From the NCBI GenBank assembly GCA_964057225.1, contig OZ059899.1, forward strand, positions 11,966,001 to 12,030,000: 64,000 nt of DNA, written 5' to 3'. The notes beneath the pieces are model-generated. The model was not told the origin of the DNA, did no database searches, and saw only the letters and a program-made list of their open reading frames with translations. The stretch comes from Auanema rhodensis. Lineage: Eukaryota; Nematoda; Chromadorea; Rhabditida; Rhabditidae. The position numbers were made by a program, and so were the translations under genes. Below, one piece after another: positions 1-15,968 of this stretch; within the stretch, counting starts at the first letter, position 1, and each line of letters begins with the position of its first letter.

Positions 1-163
1 TTAATTTAAAATACTTGATATAACTTGAATGTTAAATACATTTATATATATCCAATAAATCTTCACTTCTTATCTTCAATTATTTTTTTTGCTGCAAATG
101 TATATTTTCATTGTTATATCTCTGCCTTTTCTTTAAAAGTATCTTATTTTTATTTAAATTAGG

Positions 164-1009
164 ATGGGGAGAAAGGCTTGCGATGAAGCCGCTGTTGGGC
201 GAGCCCGACGTGGAAGACCGAGCAAGCATAAAAAAGATGACAACGTAACTAGAACTGGTTTCGATGGTCACTCAACCCCACCTTGGTAAGAACCACAATA
301 TTTTTGCACTATAGGATATCCATTTAAGGAGAAAAACGGTATCAGTTTATAAACAGCCAGTAACACTCGTTATGACAACAAGTAAGGATACTAAAAGAGG
401 TCCACAAGAAGATAAAATGAAAAAGACTACTAACAAATCCGAGTTTAAGCCCTTTCCAGTTTGTTTACCACTATTCTTCTTGTTTAATAATGATATGTTA
501 GGTTTTATGGGCCAAATCCTTGGAAGGTTTATCTTCATGTACCCCACTTAATGTAGCTGACAAGGTATACTTATCATTGTACACATTTTGACAAAAAAAT
601 TTAGTTGGATTTGAAAAAAGTCGAATATACTTCTGATCACTTACAAGTAGTTGGGAAGATGGATAAAGCATGTAACGTTATGGATGATGTATCAACGGCT
701 GCTTCCCTATTTAATACTTTGCACAACCCATTGCAACCAGGGTTTGATTGACACATTTTGCCAGTTTATATCAAGATTTTGCAGAGCATTTGGACAAAAA
801 GCCGATAAGGAAAAACTAGATAGTAATATTTGTTTACATGTAAATCCTGATCAGCCTATGCTAACGGTTTGAATTTTACTAGTTTGCATTGAACTTATTT
901 TCACTCATTCTAGGCGATTACAATATCTTCCGAAGAAATTCTTCACCAAGAAAAGCGAGTGTTAGATGCTCGAAAACGTTTGCAAGAAGTACTGAAACAT
1001 TTTGGATAA
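164..1009 (+). CDS. mbd-2: MBD2/MBD3-like protein (NuRD subunit), apparently without an MBD domain
   Basis: Six exons (164-285, 329-458, 502-564, 605-741, 785-866, 914-1009) give a 209-residue protein; four of the five introns are 43 nt or close to it. The N-terminus carries an AT-hook-like RRGRPSKHKK. Next come a VYKQPVT segment and LWAKSLEGL, matching the MBD2/3 IFKQPVT and LFWEKKLSGL positions. The C-terminal segment from LHNPLQPG to EEILHQEKRVLDARKRLQEVL matches the conserved MBD2/3 C-terminal region and coiled coil, and spacing between LH and EEI equals the human protein. In known NuRD complexes that coiled coil binds p66. No methyl-CpG-binding domain is visible; ATG164 follows an acceptor-like AAATTAG, so it may be trans-spliced or an upstream exon may exist outside the window. 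AATAAA lies at 1199. Confidence 0.82.
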
Positions 1010-1270
1010 TAATTTACTTCAATTGGGTCTCTTACGCATATTCATATAATTTTGTAACATTTTGTATATATTGTTTGTATTCCTAACTTATTCGTGCACG
1101 TGTGCAGATAGTTCTGAACGTAGGTGCCAATTTTTTTATTGAATGTGACTTGTACATCACCCAATTTCCGTTCTTATATATAACTTGTTGTAATTTGTAA
1201 TAAATCCATCTTCTAAACGATCCACATATTATTTTACCGATTGTAAATAGAAAGCTGGTTGTTTTTATAA

Positions 1271-1320
1271 ACGTGAATGCACGTGATGTTTCACGTTACA
1301 CGTAGATGTAGAGTATATAA
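1271..1320 (+). promoter_or_regulatory. Putative MSP-gene promoter: ACGTG/CACGT cluster plus TATA box
   Basis: Four ACGTG or CACGT cores lie within 33 bp (1271, the E-box CACGTG at 1280-1285, 1292, 1299). They are followed by TATATAA at 1314-1320, about 43 bp before ATG1363. A further CACGTG is at 1097-1102. The arrangement suggests a TATA-driven gene with bHLH or bZIP-type input; no factor can be named from the sequence. Confidence 0.45.
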
Positions 1321-1362
1321 GCTCAAAAAGAAGTAATATTCATCATTTTCACACCAAGCGAA

Positions 1363-1820
1363 ATGGCCTCTGTTGAGCCAAAATGTGCCCAATTCCCAGC
1401 AAATGGTGGAGTTGTTTCCCTTACTGTTACCAACCCAACTGGAGACCGGCTAGCTTTCAAGGTACTTAGAGACTAAGACGACACCATTAACAAAGGTTGA
1501 GATTTAAGGTTAAATCTTCAAATAACGCTCTCTTCACAGTCGGACCAGTGTATGGATTTGTTAACCCTGGTGAAAATGCAACTATTCAAGTTACCAGCAA
1601 AGGACCTTTGACCAAGGAGGAGAAAAAAATTGTCCAGTTTATTAATGCTGCCGGAGTCTCCGATGCTGCTGTCGCTTTTAATGGAAAGACTCCTCAATCG
1701 TCTGTAACTGTTCAATGTGTCATGGAAACCGCTGCCCCAGCTCCAGCCCCTGAGCAAGATCCTAACATGCCACCTCCTGATGCAGGTGCAGTGGAACAAG
1801 GTCAACCAGAAGAAAATTAA
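1363..1820 (+). CDS. Small MSP-domain protein
   Basis: Two exons (1363-1461 and 1509-1820) separated by a 47-nt intron encode 136 residues. The first ~105 residues form a major-sperm-protein immunoglobulin-like fold: the strand VVSLTVTNPTGDRLAFKVK, then FTVGPVYGFVNPGENATIQV and a late VTVQC strand. A Pro/Ala/Glu-rich tail (PAPAPEQDPNMPPPDAG...) of ~30 residues follows, which minimal MSPs (about 127 residues) and SSP proteins (about 107-109) lack. Proteins of this type act in sperm cytoskeleton or signalling in nematodes, or as VAP-like adaptors; there is no signal peptide and no membrane anchor here. The start is the first ATG after the TATA box. AATAAA is at 1872. Exact orthology is uncertain. 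Confidence 0.85.
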
Positions 1821-2186
1821 ATAATGGAATCAATGTCAGCAATGTAGAATTTAAAAATTTTGCAAAAGAAAAATAAAGTTTGCAAGCCACAATTTCAAAA
1901 TTATGCATCAAAGGATTTTAAAAAGATTTCCTTGATAACTCAAACCAGATTATATTATTCAAATTTTACTTGTTTTCAAAATTAGAAAACATACTAGAAT
2001 TACAAAACGTTATACAATTTATAATATCTTTGGGCTCATGTAGGGCTGCGTGGCGGGACTATTTTGTGTACGATCAGGATCCTTTAAATGAAAAATATTT
2101 GATGAAATTCCTTTTGTAAATTAAAGTATTTAAGGATTTTGAATTTTAAAAGCCTGTAATGCATTAAATTATAATTTAACTTTATA

Positions 2187-2236
2187 GAAATGCAATTTAT
2201 AGGAATGCAATTTCTATGGAAATGCAATTTCTATAG
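2187..2236 (+). repeat. Short tandem repeat, unit about 16 bp
   Basis: Three imperfect copies of GAAATGCAATTTCTAT lie head to tail just upstream of the eIF2-gamma start codon. They are probably in its promoter or 5' leader. Nothing else marks this region (1821-2304) as coding. Confidence 0.7.
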
Positions 2237-2304
2237 TATAACAAAAATGATGAAATTTCAGGTCTTGGTCCACTTCAAAGATCTAAGAAGTTGTAACAGC
2301 AAAA

Positions 2305-4194
2305 ATGTCTGCAGGTTAGTGAGAACTGCTATTTTTTTAAGAAATAAAAAATTTATTTTTCCAATTATTGTTAAAACTTTTCTAGATCACCAAGAAGAGT
2401 CTCAGCCATGGTTGTCCAAACAAGATTTAGACAAAATTGGAGCAGAAAACCTCACACCCTTAACCTCTGAGGTAACACGGCATGGTTTTTTTTATTATTT
2501 TTTTTTTCAGGTTATTTCTCGTCAAGCTACCATTAATATTGGAACTATAGGACATGTAGCTCATGGAAAGTCCACTCTTGTAAAGGCTATCTCTGGAGTA
2601 CACACTGTCAAGTTCAAAAATGAATTGGAAAGAAATATTACCATCAAGTTGGGTTATGCTAATGCTAAAATTTATCGTTGCTCTAATGCTGAATGCCCTC
2701 GTCCTGGATGTTACAAGTAATTATTTTTTATTTTCTTCTGTAATTAAATAGTACATTTTTAGATCTGCTGGATCGTCAACTCCAGATGAGATTCCATGTG
2801 AACGTTCTGGATGCGCCGGAAAGATGCAGTGTGTACGTCATGTATCGTTTGTAGATTGTCCTGGTCACGACATTCTTATGGCTACTATGCTTAACGGAGC
2901 TGCTGTTATGGATGCTGCTTTTCTTCTTGTTGCAGGTTCAATTTTTGACAACTGCTTCCCTTAAGTTTTTTTTGTAGGAAACGAGCCATGCCCTCAGCCT
3001 CAGACTTCAGAACATTTGGCTGCTGTTGAAATCATGCAGCTTCAAAATCTGTTAATTCTGCAAAATAAGGTATTTTGTCAGCCTTGGCATGTTTAATGAT
3101 ATAAATATTTAAGGTTGATATTATTAAAGAATCCCAAGCTCGTGAACAATTTGATCAAATTAAATCCTTCGTGCAAGGAACTGTTGCAGATAGTGCCCCA
3201 GTCATTCCCATTTCAGCTCAGCTAAAATACAACGTTGATGTATGCACTTATAATTTTTACTTCATTATGTTTTCCGTATAGCTTGTTTGTGAATATTTGT
3301 GCAAAAAGGTCCCTGTACCTCTTCGTGATTTTACTTCTCCCGCTAGATTGATTGTTATTCGCTCCTTCGATGTTAACAAGCCTGGATCAGAAGTAGAAGA
3401 TCTTAAGGGAGGTGTTGCTGGAGGTTCCATTTTAAGAGGTAAGGATTATTAAACGTTTCCTTTTATGTTGAGTGTTTTAGGTATTCTTCGCGTCGGGCAA
3501 GAAATTGAAGTTAGACCTGGAATTGTATCAAAGTCGGCTGATGGAAAGGTTCAATGTAGACCTATTTATTCCAAGATTGTTTCGTTATTTGCTGAACAAG
3601 TTCAACTTCAATATGCCGTTCCAGGAGGTATTTTAAATTTTTAGTTTCTTTACGATTTCTTTTTATTTATTTAGGTTTGATCGGTGTGGGTACCAAGATC
3701 GATCCAACTTTGTGCAGAGGTGATCGCTTGGTAGGACATATTCTGGGTGCAGTAGGAACGTTGCCCGATATTTTCACTGAGATTGAAATCAACTACTATT
3801 TATTGAGAAGATTACTTGGTGTTAGAACCGAAGCTAATAAGAAGGCTGCTAAGGTTGTTGCATGGACAGGAGATAGATTCTTATTTTGTTTCATTTAGGT
3901 TCAAAAATTATCTAAGGGTGAAGTGCTGATGGTTAACATCGGATCTCTCTCTACTGGTTGCCGCGTACTTGCTGTTAAAGGCGAAGCTGCTAAGATTGCT
4001 CTTACTGATCCAATTTGTACTGAAGTATGTTCTTATATCTTAGTTTGAACTTGATTATGTCTAAAACCTATTTCTTACAGGTTGGAGAAAAGATTGCTTT
4101 ATCTCGTCGTATTGAAAAACATTGGCGATTGATTGGATGGGGAACTATTAGAAAAGGAGTTACTATTCAACCCTTGAAACCTGAGCAACTTTAA
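2305..4194 (+). CDS. EIF2S3: Translation initiation factor eIF2 subunit gamma
   Basis: Eleven exons give 471 residues, essentially the length of the human protein (472). This GTPase core of the eIF2-GTP-Met-tRNAi ternary complex acts in the cytosol. Visible motifs: P-loop GHVAHGKST, the switch-1 region with [14 protein letters not shown], a zinc-knuckle region with paired cysteines ([14 protein letters not shown] and [12 protein letters not shown]), and the switch-2 DCPGHD. Domain II follows from about [14 protein letters not shown], and domain III ends [13 protein letters not shown]. The first exon is only 10 nt (ATG TCT GCA G) and the first intron is 71 nt; the other introns are 39-56 nt. 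AATAAA is at 4393. The gene is intact with no missing catalytic residue. Confidence 0.97.
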
Positions 4195-4598
4195 ACGTTT
4201 TTTATGAATCGGCCTTTTGTATTGAGCTTTTCTTGTGTTGGCCTAAGCTGGTTTGTTTCTTGTTTTCTTTTTGGTACATTAGCAAAATTGCCCAGTTAAA
4301 AAACCCTTGTTCATGATCCCTTTGTAAGGTATTATTCTACCCATTCGATCTATATTTTATAGTCATCGGATGTGTTGGATCTGAATTGATCAAATAAATA
4401 TTTGGCGATTTTATTGTTGTTTGAAGGTGAATTTTGTTGTTATAGTTTTTTCAAGGTGATAAATAAAAATTTACATAATTACTGTTAATTGTATCTATCT
4501 ATATATTATGCAAAGACACTTTGATAAGCTTCTTCTTATCGCTCAAGGGTAAACCTGTTCGAAATTGATGAGCCATGCGGACGGCGTTTAAAATTTCA

Positions 4599-4611
4599 TT
4601 TTGGCGGGAAA
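4599..4611 (+). promoter_or_regulatory. E2F-type site upstream of MCM4
   Basis: TTTTGGCGGGAAA is a textbook E2F/DP binding sequence, 111 bp before the MCM4 start codon. Replication-licensing genes are classic E2F targets in animals, so S-phase control is the likely role. The rest of 4195-4721 holds the eIF2-gamma 3' region and nothing else I recognise. Confidence 0.7.
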
Positions 4612-4721
4612 TAAATGCGGGAGTTCACTGTGAAGGAAATCTAGGTGTCTTCTATTTTGCTGTTTTCTTTATGACATTGCTTTGATGAAATTAACTTAAT
4701 AAATTAATATATTTAAGGATA

Positions 4722-7979
<3,258 letters not shown>

Positions 7980-8564
7980 TTATAAGAACAAAATTTATAT
8001 ATCCATAAACAGTTTTAACTGAATTTTAATCTCGTTCGCAAGCTTCTTTTGTTTTATGTTGTAATTGTTGTCTGCGCCTTTGAATGATACTCATTACCGA
8101 CTGTAGAATGCGAATGTTTTGTACAATTTTGCAATCACGAAAAATAAATTGTTCCTAACATGATTATTGAGAAAAAAAATAATAATAGCAGTGGACTATA
8201 CTACAGACAACAGCTATTAGTTGATGTTCAGTAATATGTATCTGCAGTTGTTCGGGGTTTATAATTCAAAACTAACTGTATGTGGGAATTCGTCGTTTTC
8301 AAAAGACGTTTGTTTAAAATTGCAGAAGTTTGTTACTATTAGAAGTGATTTAGTGTTTGCAAAGTTCAATGACCTGATAAAAGAATTTTTATGCCAGAAA
8401 AATTGTTTACTACTTGCAATACGAAATATGAAGCTGCTATTATTGTGTGATAAAACATTAGTCTGACAACAGAATTTTAATCATTAAACCTTTTTAGTTC
8501 CAGTTTTTTATTTGTTTCTTGGAATTTTCATTCATTTATTGAAATTATAATTAGGCTAGGTAAC
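7980..8564. other. Intergenic region between MCM4 and MIX23
   Basis: Holds the MCM4 3' end. An 81-codon open frame (8221-8466, +) resembles no family I know and lacks a convincing splice context. I treat it as probably non-coding. Confidence 0.5.
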
Positions 8565-9081
8565 ATGATTGATATTGGAGCAGATGAGAGCTTATGTTCA
8601 AATTTAAAATCATTTTTGACAAAGTTGGAACAGATGAGGAAGGTTTGAAGAATGCTTTAGTCATTAAACTAGGTTTGTCATTTCAGTCGGATGATATCAT
8701 TGTTGTTGCCTTGAACAATGAGTTGCCGACGAAATCTTTTCCAGGTTGCGAAAAAAGTAGAAAAACGTGCGGCGAATTTCTGCTAAAAGCAAGTGTTTAA
8801 CGATGCTCTAGGAGTTATCTGTTATCATTGTAGGCAAAATCTTTGGAACAATGTAGAAACGCCCTTATCGATAAGTGTTTGACTTATTATGAGAACAAAA
8901 TTAGTTCGGCCCCAGAGCATGAGCTTAGATCTATTCGTGGAACGGTTACCTATTATTTGGGATTTAAATAGCTAAACGATTACTTCAGATTCGTCAAATA
9001 AAAGGACAAAAAGATGTTGAGGAAATTGTAAGCAGTAGAACGAACAAAGCAATAATGGAGCGTTGCGATCGTTTAGTATAG
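8565..9081 (+). CDS. MIX23: MIX23/CCDC58-like mitochondrial intermembrane-space protein
   Basis: Four exons (8565-8642, 8687-8788, 8834-8944, 8989-9081) give 127 residues. The core LEQMRKSDDIIVVALNNELPTKSFPG matches human CCDC58 [26 protein letters not shown]. The cysteines of TC-X20-C keep the same 20-residue spacing as the human protein, and the C-terminus ends near VEEIVSSRTNKAIMERC. In yeast the homologue is a Mia40/Tim-import-related cysteine protein of the intermembrane space. The second intron (8789-8833) must use a GC donor (GCAAGT...TGTAG) to keep the frame. The gene is convergent with the WAC-like gene, 173 bp from its stop. Confidence 0.85.
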
Positions 9082-9254
9082 GAATATTATCTTTTTATAA
9101 AATGAAACGTTTACAACAAACCAGTTGTTTATTAATATATTTTTACACGTTCATATAAAATACCATCAATGCTATAACATTATTTACCAATAGAACGTAT
9201 GAAACATAAAAATCCGTAATGAAAGAGATCAAGCACGAATAATTGAATGTAAAA

Positions 9255-10622
9255 CTAATGTGAAAACTGCATTTTAAGATCATCCAGGTCGGGCAAGCCA
9301 ATGGGTGCTGCCCTATCCGTTCGCATTTGTATTATACGCTGCTGCTCCTAAAATCAACTTGTTAAATATAACTACATTATGAAATCAATAACCTGCAGAT
9401 TTGTAATTTTCCCATCACATAATAAAACTTCATGTTCTTGAACTGCGACCATGGCAGCAGCTTGTTTAACTTTCATCAATTCAGCAATAAGCTTATTTTC
9501 AACAGCCAATCCTTGAATAACAATATCGCTCTGAAACACATGGTGTATAAGCAGAAAAATGTTCAGATGTATACCATTTCCCCGTCGACTTCTAAATTCA
9601 ACTCTGTACGTTTTTTTTGAGCCAATTCAGCGTTGTAAAATCTCATCCAGGGTTCAGCTTCTTCGTCTTTCATCTATTTAATCATATAAATCATGCACAA
9701 TTTTATTTCAGGCAGAACCTTTTTAGGCGCTTGCTTCTCCTCAGACGGCGAACTTTCATGTTCTCGTTTTAATACTTTAGGTTGAACCTCCTCCTTCTCT
9801 TCTTTCACTTCTTTTTTGACTTCCTTCTCAATGATTGGTGTGATTTGAATTGGATGAGGTGGAGGAATAATTATAGGAACAGGCGGAACAAGAGTTGTGG
9901 GAGTACTCGGAGTTGCTGGTGATCGTTTGATATCTAATCTAACATCAATTGTATGTGTGATGTTAACTTGAGGCTGAAAGTAGATTGCGTGAGGGATCTT
10001 TGAGATAGGGAATGATATACCTTATATGGTTTGATAGGCGGCGGTAGCGGGCTATAGGGGGTCACAGGTGCTGGGGTGACGGGTGGACTAGAAATATCAA
10101 TCTTGATTCTAATGTCTAAATATCTTAACAGACGGAATAGATGGCGCAGCACGGGGAGGGGGTGGCACTGCTGGAGGTATTAACGGCATCGGAGGAAACT
10201 GTACCGGCGCTCCTGGAGGGAACGGTGGAGGATGAAACGGAGGAGGAGCTAAAGAATATATATTCTATGATTGATTTAGACGTATGTTGTACCAAAAGCT
10301 GGAAAACCAGGAGGCGGATGGAAAAAAGGAGGCATGAAGATTGGCGGTGGAGGAGGTGGTTGCATTACCTTAAAGATATTCATTCAACCCAATCTCCTCC
10401 ATCAGATTTATACCGTTATTTTCTGTTCATTACATAAGCGCTCCTGTTCAAGCTCAAAGTCCCTCCACTCTTTCGGTTTTTCCCATTGAGACACCTGAGT
10501 TACTAACATCTCAGACAAAGCAATTTAAGCTTGCCAACCTCTGTTTCCTTGTTGTAAAAATATTTCCTACCAGTGGAACTAAGTTGTTCAGACCATGGTC
10601 CGAACTCTTTCATCTCTTTCAT
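9255..10622 (-). CDS. WAC-like WW-domain protein with proline-rich middle and C-terminal coiled coil
   Basis: Read on the minus strand, the first two exons (10539-10622, 10414-10494) form one WW domain: GPWSEQLSSTGRKYFYNKE...EVSQWEKPKEW. The EVSQWEKPKEW end is identical to vertebrate WAC. A very Pro-rich stretch follows, with two similar segments (IRIKIDISSPPVTP and IDVRLDIKRSPATP) suggesting an internal duplication. After that come an acidic/basic linker, then a predicted coiled coil (NKLIAELMKVKQAAAMVAVQ...). WAC couples H2B ubiquitination by RNF20/40 to transcription in vertebrates; the same role here is inference. The exon junction near 10100-10140 is uncertain (a 37-nt intron fits best). 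The start ATG is the first in frame after a stop, behind AAATTAAG. Confidence 0.68.
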
Positions 10623-10914
10623 TTCATGAAGAACTTCTTAATTTCATTGCATAATAAATACATGCAATAGTTTGATATATATAGGTAATCAGATGATATA
10701 ACATCTTCTTATAGCATTCCCTTAATTTGTACAGAACACGTCCCAGTAAAACTTCGGACATAGGAGAGAAACAATTTTATAATCTCAACACGTCAGTTGC
10801 AAATATAACCAGTTCACTATCTAACTACAGAAAAAAAAGTAGCGAGAACAATTTATACTTACTCTTTACTCGCACTCTATAACAAATCAAAACTACAAAA
10901 ATTTAGTACACCGC

Positions 10915-13053
<2,139 letters not shown>

Positions 13054-13443
13054 CTCGAAGCCGGGAAGACCTCTACAAGCACTAGTTCAACCGTCAAAAC
13101 TGCCTCCTCAATGTGCTACCTATCACAGCAGAGAATGGCTGCGCCCGGGATCAACCACGAAAAGTTGGGTTACGGTATTCTTGGAAGACTGCCAATTATT
13201 CAAAGATTTTGTTTCTTTATCTATTTTTAAGGTTTTTTTAAACTTCGCTATATGAAATCATAATTTAGAATATAAATACCATAGTCGATGAGCAAAGTAC
13301 ACGATATCATAAAAACTTTAAATTTATTTTCCATTCACGTTTACAAACATATTTTCTTAAGTGTATATCAACACTACCAATATTTGGTTTCTGTGTTCTA
13401 AAGTATTCTTGTGTATTTCAATTTATTATTACAGTGAATTGAT
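13054..13443. promoter_or_regulatory. Divergent promoter region between ATP synthase alpha and MCRS1
   Basis: The 390 bp separate two start codons pointing away from each other, so both core promoters should lie here. The right end has a strong acceptor-like TTATTATTACAG (to about 13435) just before ATG13444, a likely spliced-leader addition site. I see no clear TATA box for either gene. Confidence 0.5.
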
Positions 13444-15968
13444 ATGGATACTCAAGAATTACCAGAACCAACTTATGATGAGCCTATCCGAACTCAAGGT
13501 CCAGAACTTCCTCCTATTAGAGCTGATTTTGAAGTTGTATATATAACTGATACAAATAATATTTCACCACCTACTACTATTTCAAACGATATTGAATCTA
13601 AGCAAATTAACCATACATCTTCGAAAGAAGGTCCAAACAGTTCAAGGTTTGATTACAAGTATTAGGTATTTGGTATGCTGGGTGTTTAGTGAAGCTGAAG
13701 ATGGTGATAAAAGAATTAGACGGTCTACTAGGGATATTAGGAGGCCGAAATTTGACGATGAACTAGTAGAAAGTGGTGTAACACATCACTCCCCTAAGGT
13801 ATTATTTTGAAAATCATCCAGAAATGCATGTTAACATTCTAGAAAAGAACAAGCTCTGAACATTCAGCTGCTCCAGCTGAAGGACCATTACAGTAATTTT
13901 CCTTTAAAGCTGATAAGTTAATATTATATGATAATTCAGACCTGAAACCATTTGTTTACCTCCTGTAGCAAGCATACCTGAGACAGAACCACCCGTGGAG
14001 GTTCGTTTTTATTTCAAAAATAATATGACTTTCAAATATAGGAAAAGAAGGAGTCACCGATTAAACATACGTTACGGAAAAGAACAGCTTCAACAATAAG
14101 GGACCGTCAAGTATATTTTCTTTTTTGGAATGTTTATAATAAATTATTATCCAGGCTATGGAAGATGCCATGTATATAGAGGAGGCCGCAAGACAAGAAA
14201 AAAGAAAACGAGAAGCCCGCATAGCGAACAAGGATATACGTGCCAAAGTAGATTTTCAATCATTTATTTTAATATTTTTTTTGGTTAACTTAAATGCAAT
14301 ATTATTTATCTTGTTAAGGAACTTGCTGCTGCTAATGATGCAGCTAACGAAGCGCTATCTGCTGATAATTTGAAAACATGGACTAAAAATGATGATGTAG
14401 CTCTAATTACTGCTGTAACTCATGTAAGGTGTTTTCTACAATTTTTGAATCTAAATACTCTTTTAAGGTTTGTGATTTGAAAGTTGTTTTTGAGAATGTG
14501 GAATTCAGTAAGGATTATTCTTTGGTTGAAATTGAAGAGAGGTTTCTTGCTTTATTATACAATATTATCTTTACATACGTTGTTTCAGATGGTATCAGCT
14601 TATGTATGATGATGTTTTATCTCGCCAAGCAAAGAAAAGAATAAATGAAATGCAATTACACGATCTCATAAGAATTCAGGTACTACCTATAAAGAACTTA
14701 TATAACTTTGACCCGTTATCTTGATAGTCGAAGACTCCATTTTCCAAAAAAGAGGAAAACATTTTGTGTACAGTACCAAGTACTCCAATGCCAGAAATTA
14801 GCACGATGGAAGACTTATTGAGGTTGTTTCAATGTGTTATTTTTACTATTCATTTGTTAATTTATAGGAATCGTCCTGATGATTTCCATTCGGCTAGAAA
14901 TGCTCAAGTGCTTCTCGATCATTGGCATTTAATGAAAATGTAAGTTGACATTACGATTCATTAATATCATATTTACAATAATAACTTTCATTGTATAAAC
15001 AAAAGTAATAAGAACCGTGAATATCATACAATCGATGTGATACGAACATAGTTTTTGAGCAAAAAAGGGGGACGGGATTTATGCGGTGATGGTCAGGGTT
15101 GGAAAATGGGAGTTTTGCCTCATAAAATCACAAAATGAATGGGTAATAATGTTATTTTTAAAAACTCGCAATGATTTTATTTTGACAATAAACCACCCTA
15201 AAGATCCGTTATGTTTCATTGCCCAACATGCTATAAGTAAGAATTTCGAACGAGATTGTTTCCAAGCGTACATGAATAACAGAATTTAAAAAATTTAGAA
15301 GTGGAATTCTACCTATTTCACAACCACCTCCAGGACCCAACATAGCGCCAATTAATTGGGAACAAATTGAACAAACTGCTTCAGCGAGTATGATAAGAAT
15401 ATTAGCGGATTTTCAATCTTCTGATTATAGATGAGACTCATTTGGATGAGACCCGCAGTTTAAGAGCTGCAACAGCTTGTTCAATAGCGCAACAAAAATG
15501 GGCAAAGGTACGGAGGTTTTAAGCTGCTCAAAAATTTATACAATATTTCAGGTTGGTGTGGAACCTGTCACAGGAATCGCAAATGATTCTCAATTGGAAG
15601 ACAACGTAGTGGCTGTTATCCGAGGGCGAGTAGTACGGTTTCTAATAAGAACTGATAAAATAACTGTGGGACGATCCACTCATAAATCGAAGGTGGACGT
15701 TAATTTGGCACTAGAGGTTAGGCTTAAACTAGAAAATTTAGTACATTGCTACCTTATTCTATAGGGTCCTGCATTAAAAATCTCGCGTCGGCAAGCTATA
15801 ATAGAACGAGCACCAACTGGTGATTTTTCTATACTAAACATTGGTCGACGGCCGATACATGTGGATGGAAAAACGATTTCTTGTGATCAACGAACACAAC
15901 TAAGAGATGGTTCAGTGATAGAGATCTCTCTTCTTCGGCTCGTCTTCCGCGTAGCACACCATAATTGA
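13444..15968 (+). CDS. mcrs-1: Microspherule protein 1 (MCRS1), FHA-domain chromatin-complex subunit
   Basis: About 13 exons, roughly 520 residues. The MCRS N-terminal domain is recognisable: KTWTKNDDVALITAV, DLKVVFENVEFSKDYSLVEIEERWYQLMYDDVLSRQA, then SKTPFSKKEENIL. The FHA domain is complete at the C-terminus: GRVVRFLIRTDKITVGR, then KISRRQAIIERA (the phosphothreonine-binding S-R-x-x), NIGRRPIHVDG and ISLLRLVFRV. The human homologue belongs to the NSL histone acetyltransferase and INO80 complexes. One intron (14940-15298) is 359 nt while the others are about 42-50 nt, and it contains a 67-codon frame. Intron 'GTATGA...TTATAG' near 15389-15431 is required to skip in-frame stops. The stop TGA (15966-15968) directly touches the stop of the antisense RGS gene. 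Confidence 0.9.

Noticed and set aside
651-872. Apparent frameshift between LHNPLQPG and the next frame in the MBD2/3-like gene
   Set aside because: A normal 43-nt intron (742-784) removes the segment, and the result matches MBD2/3 length exactly.
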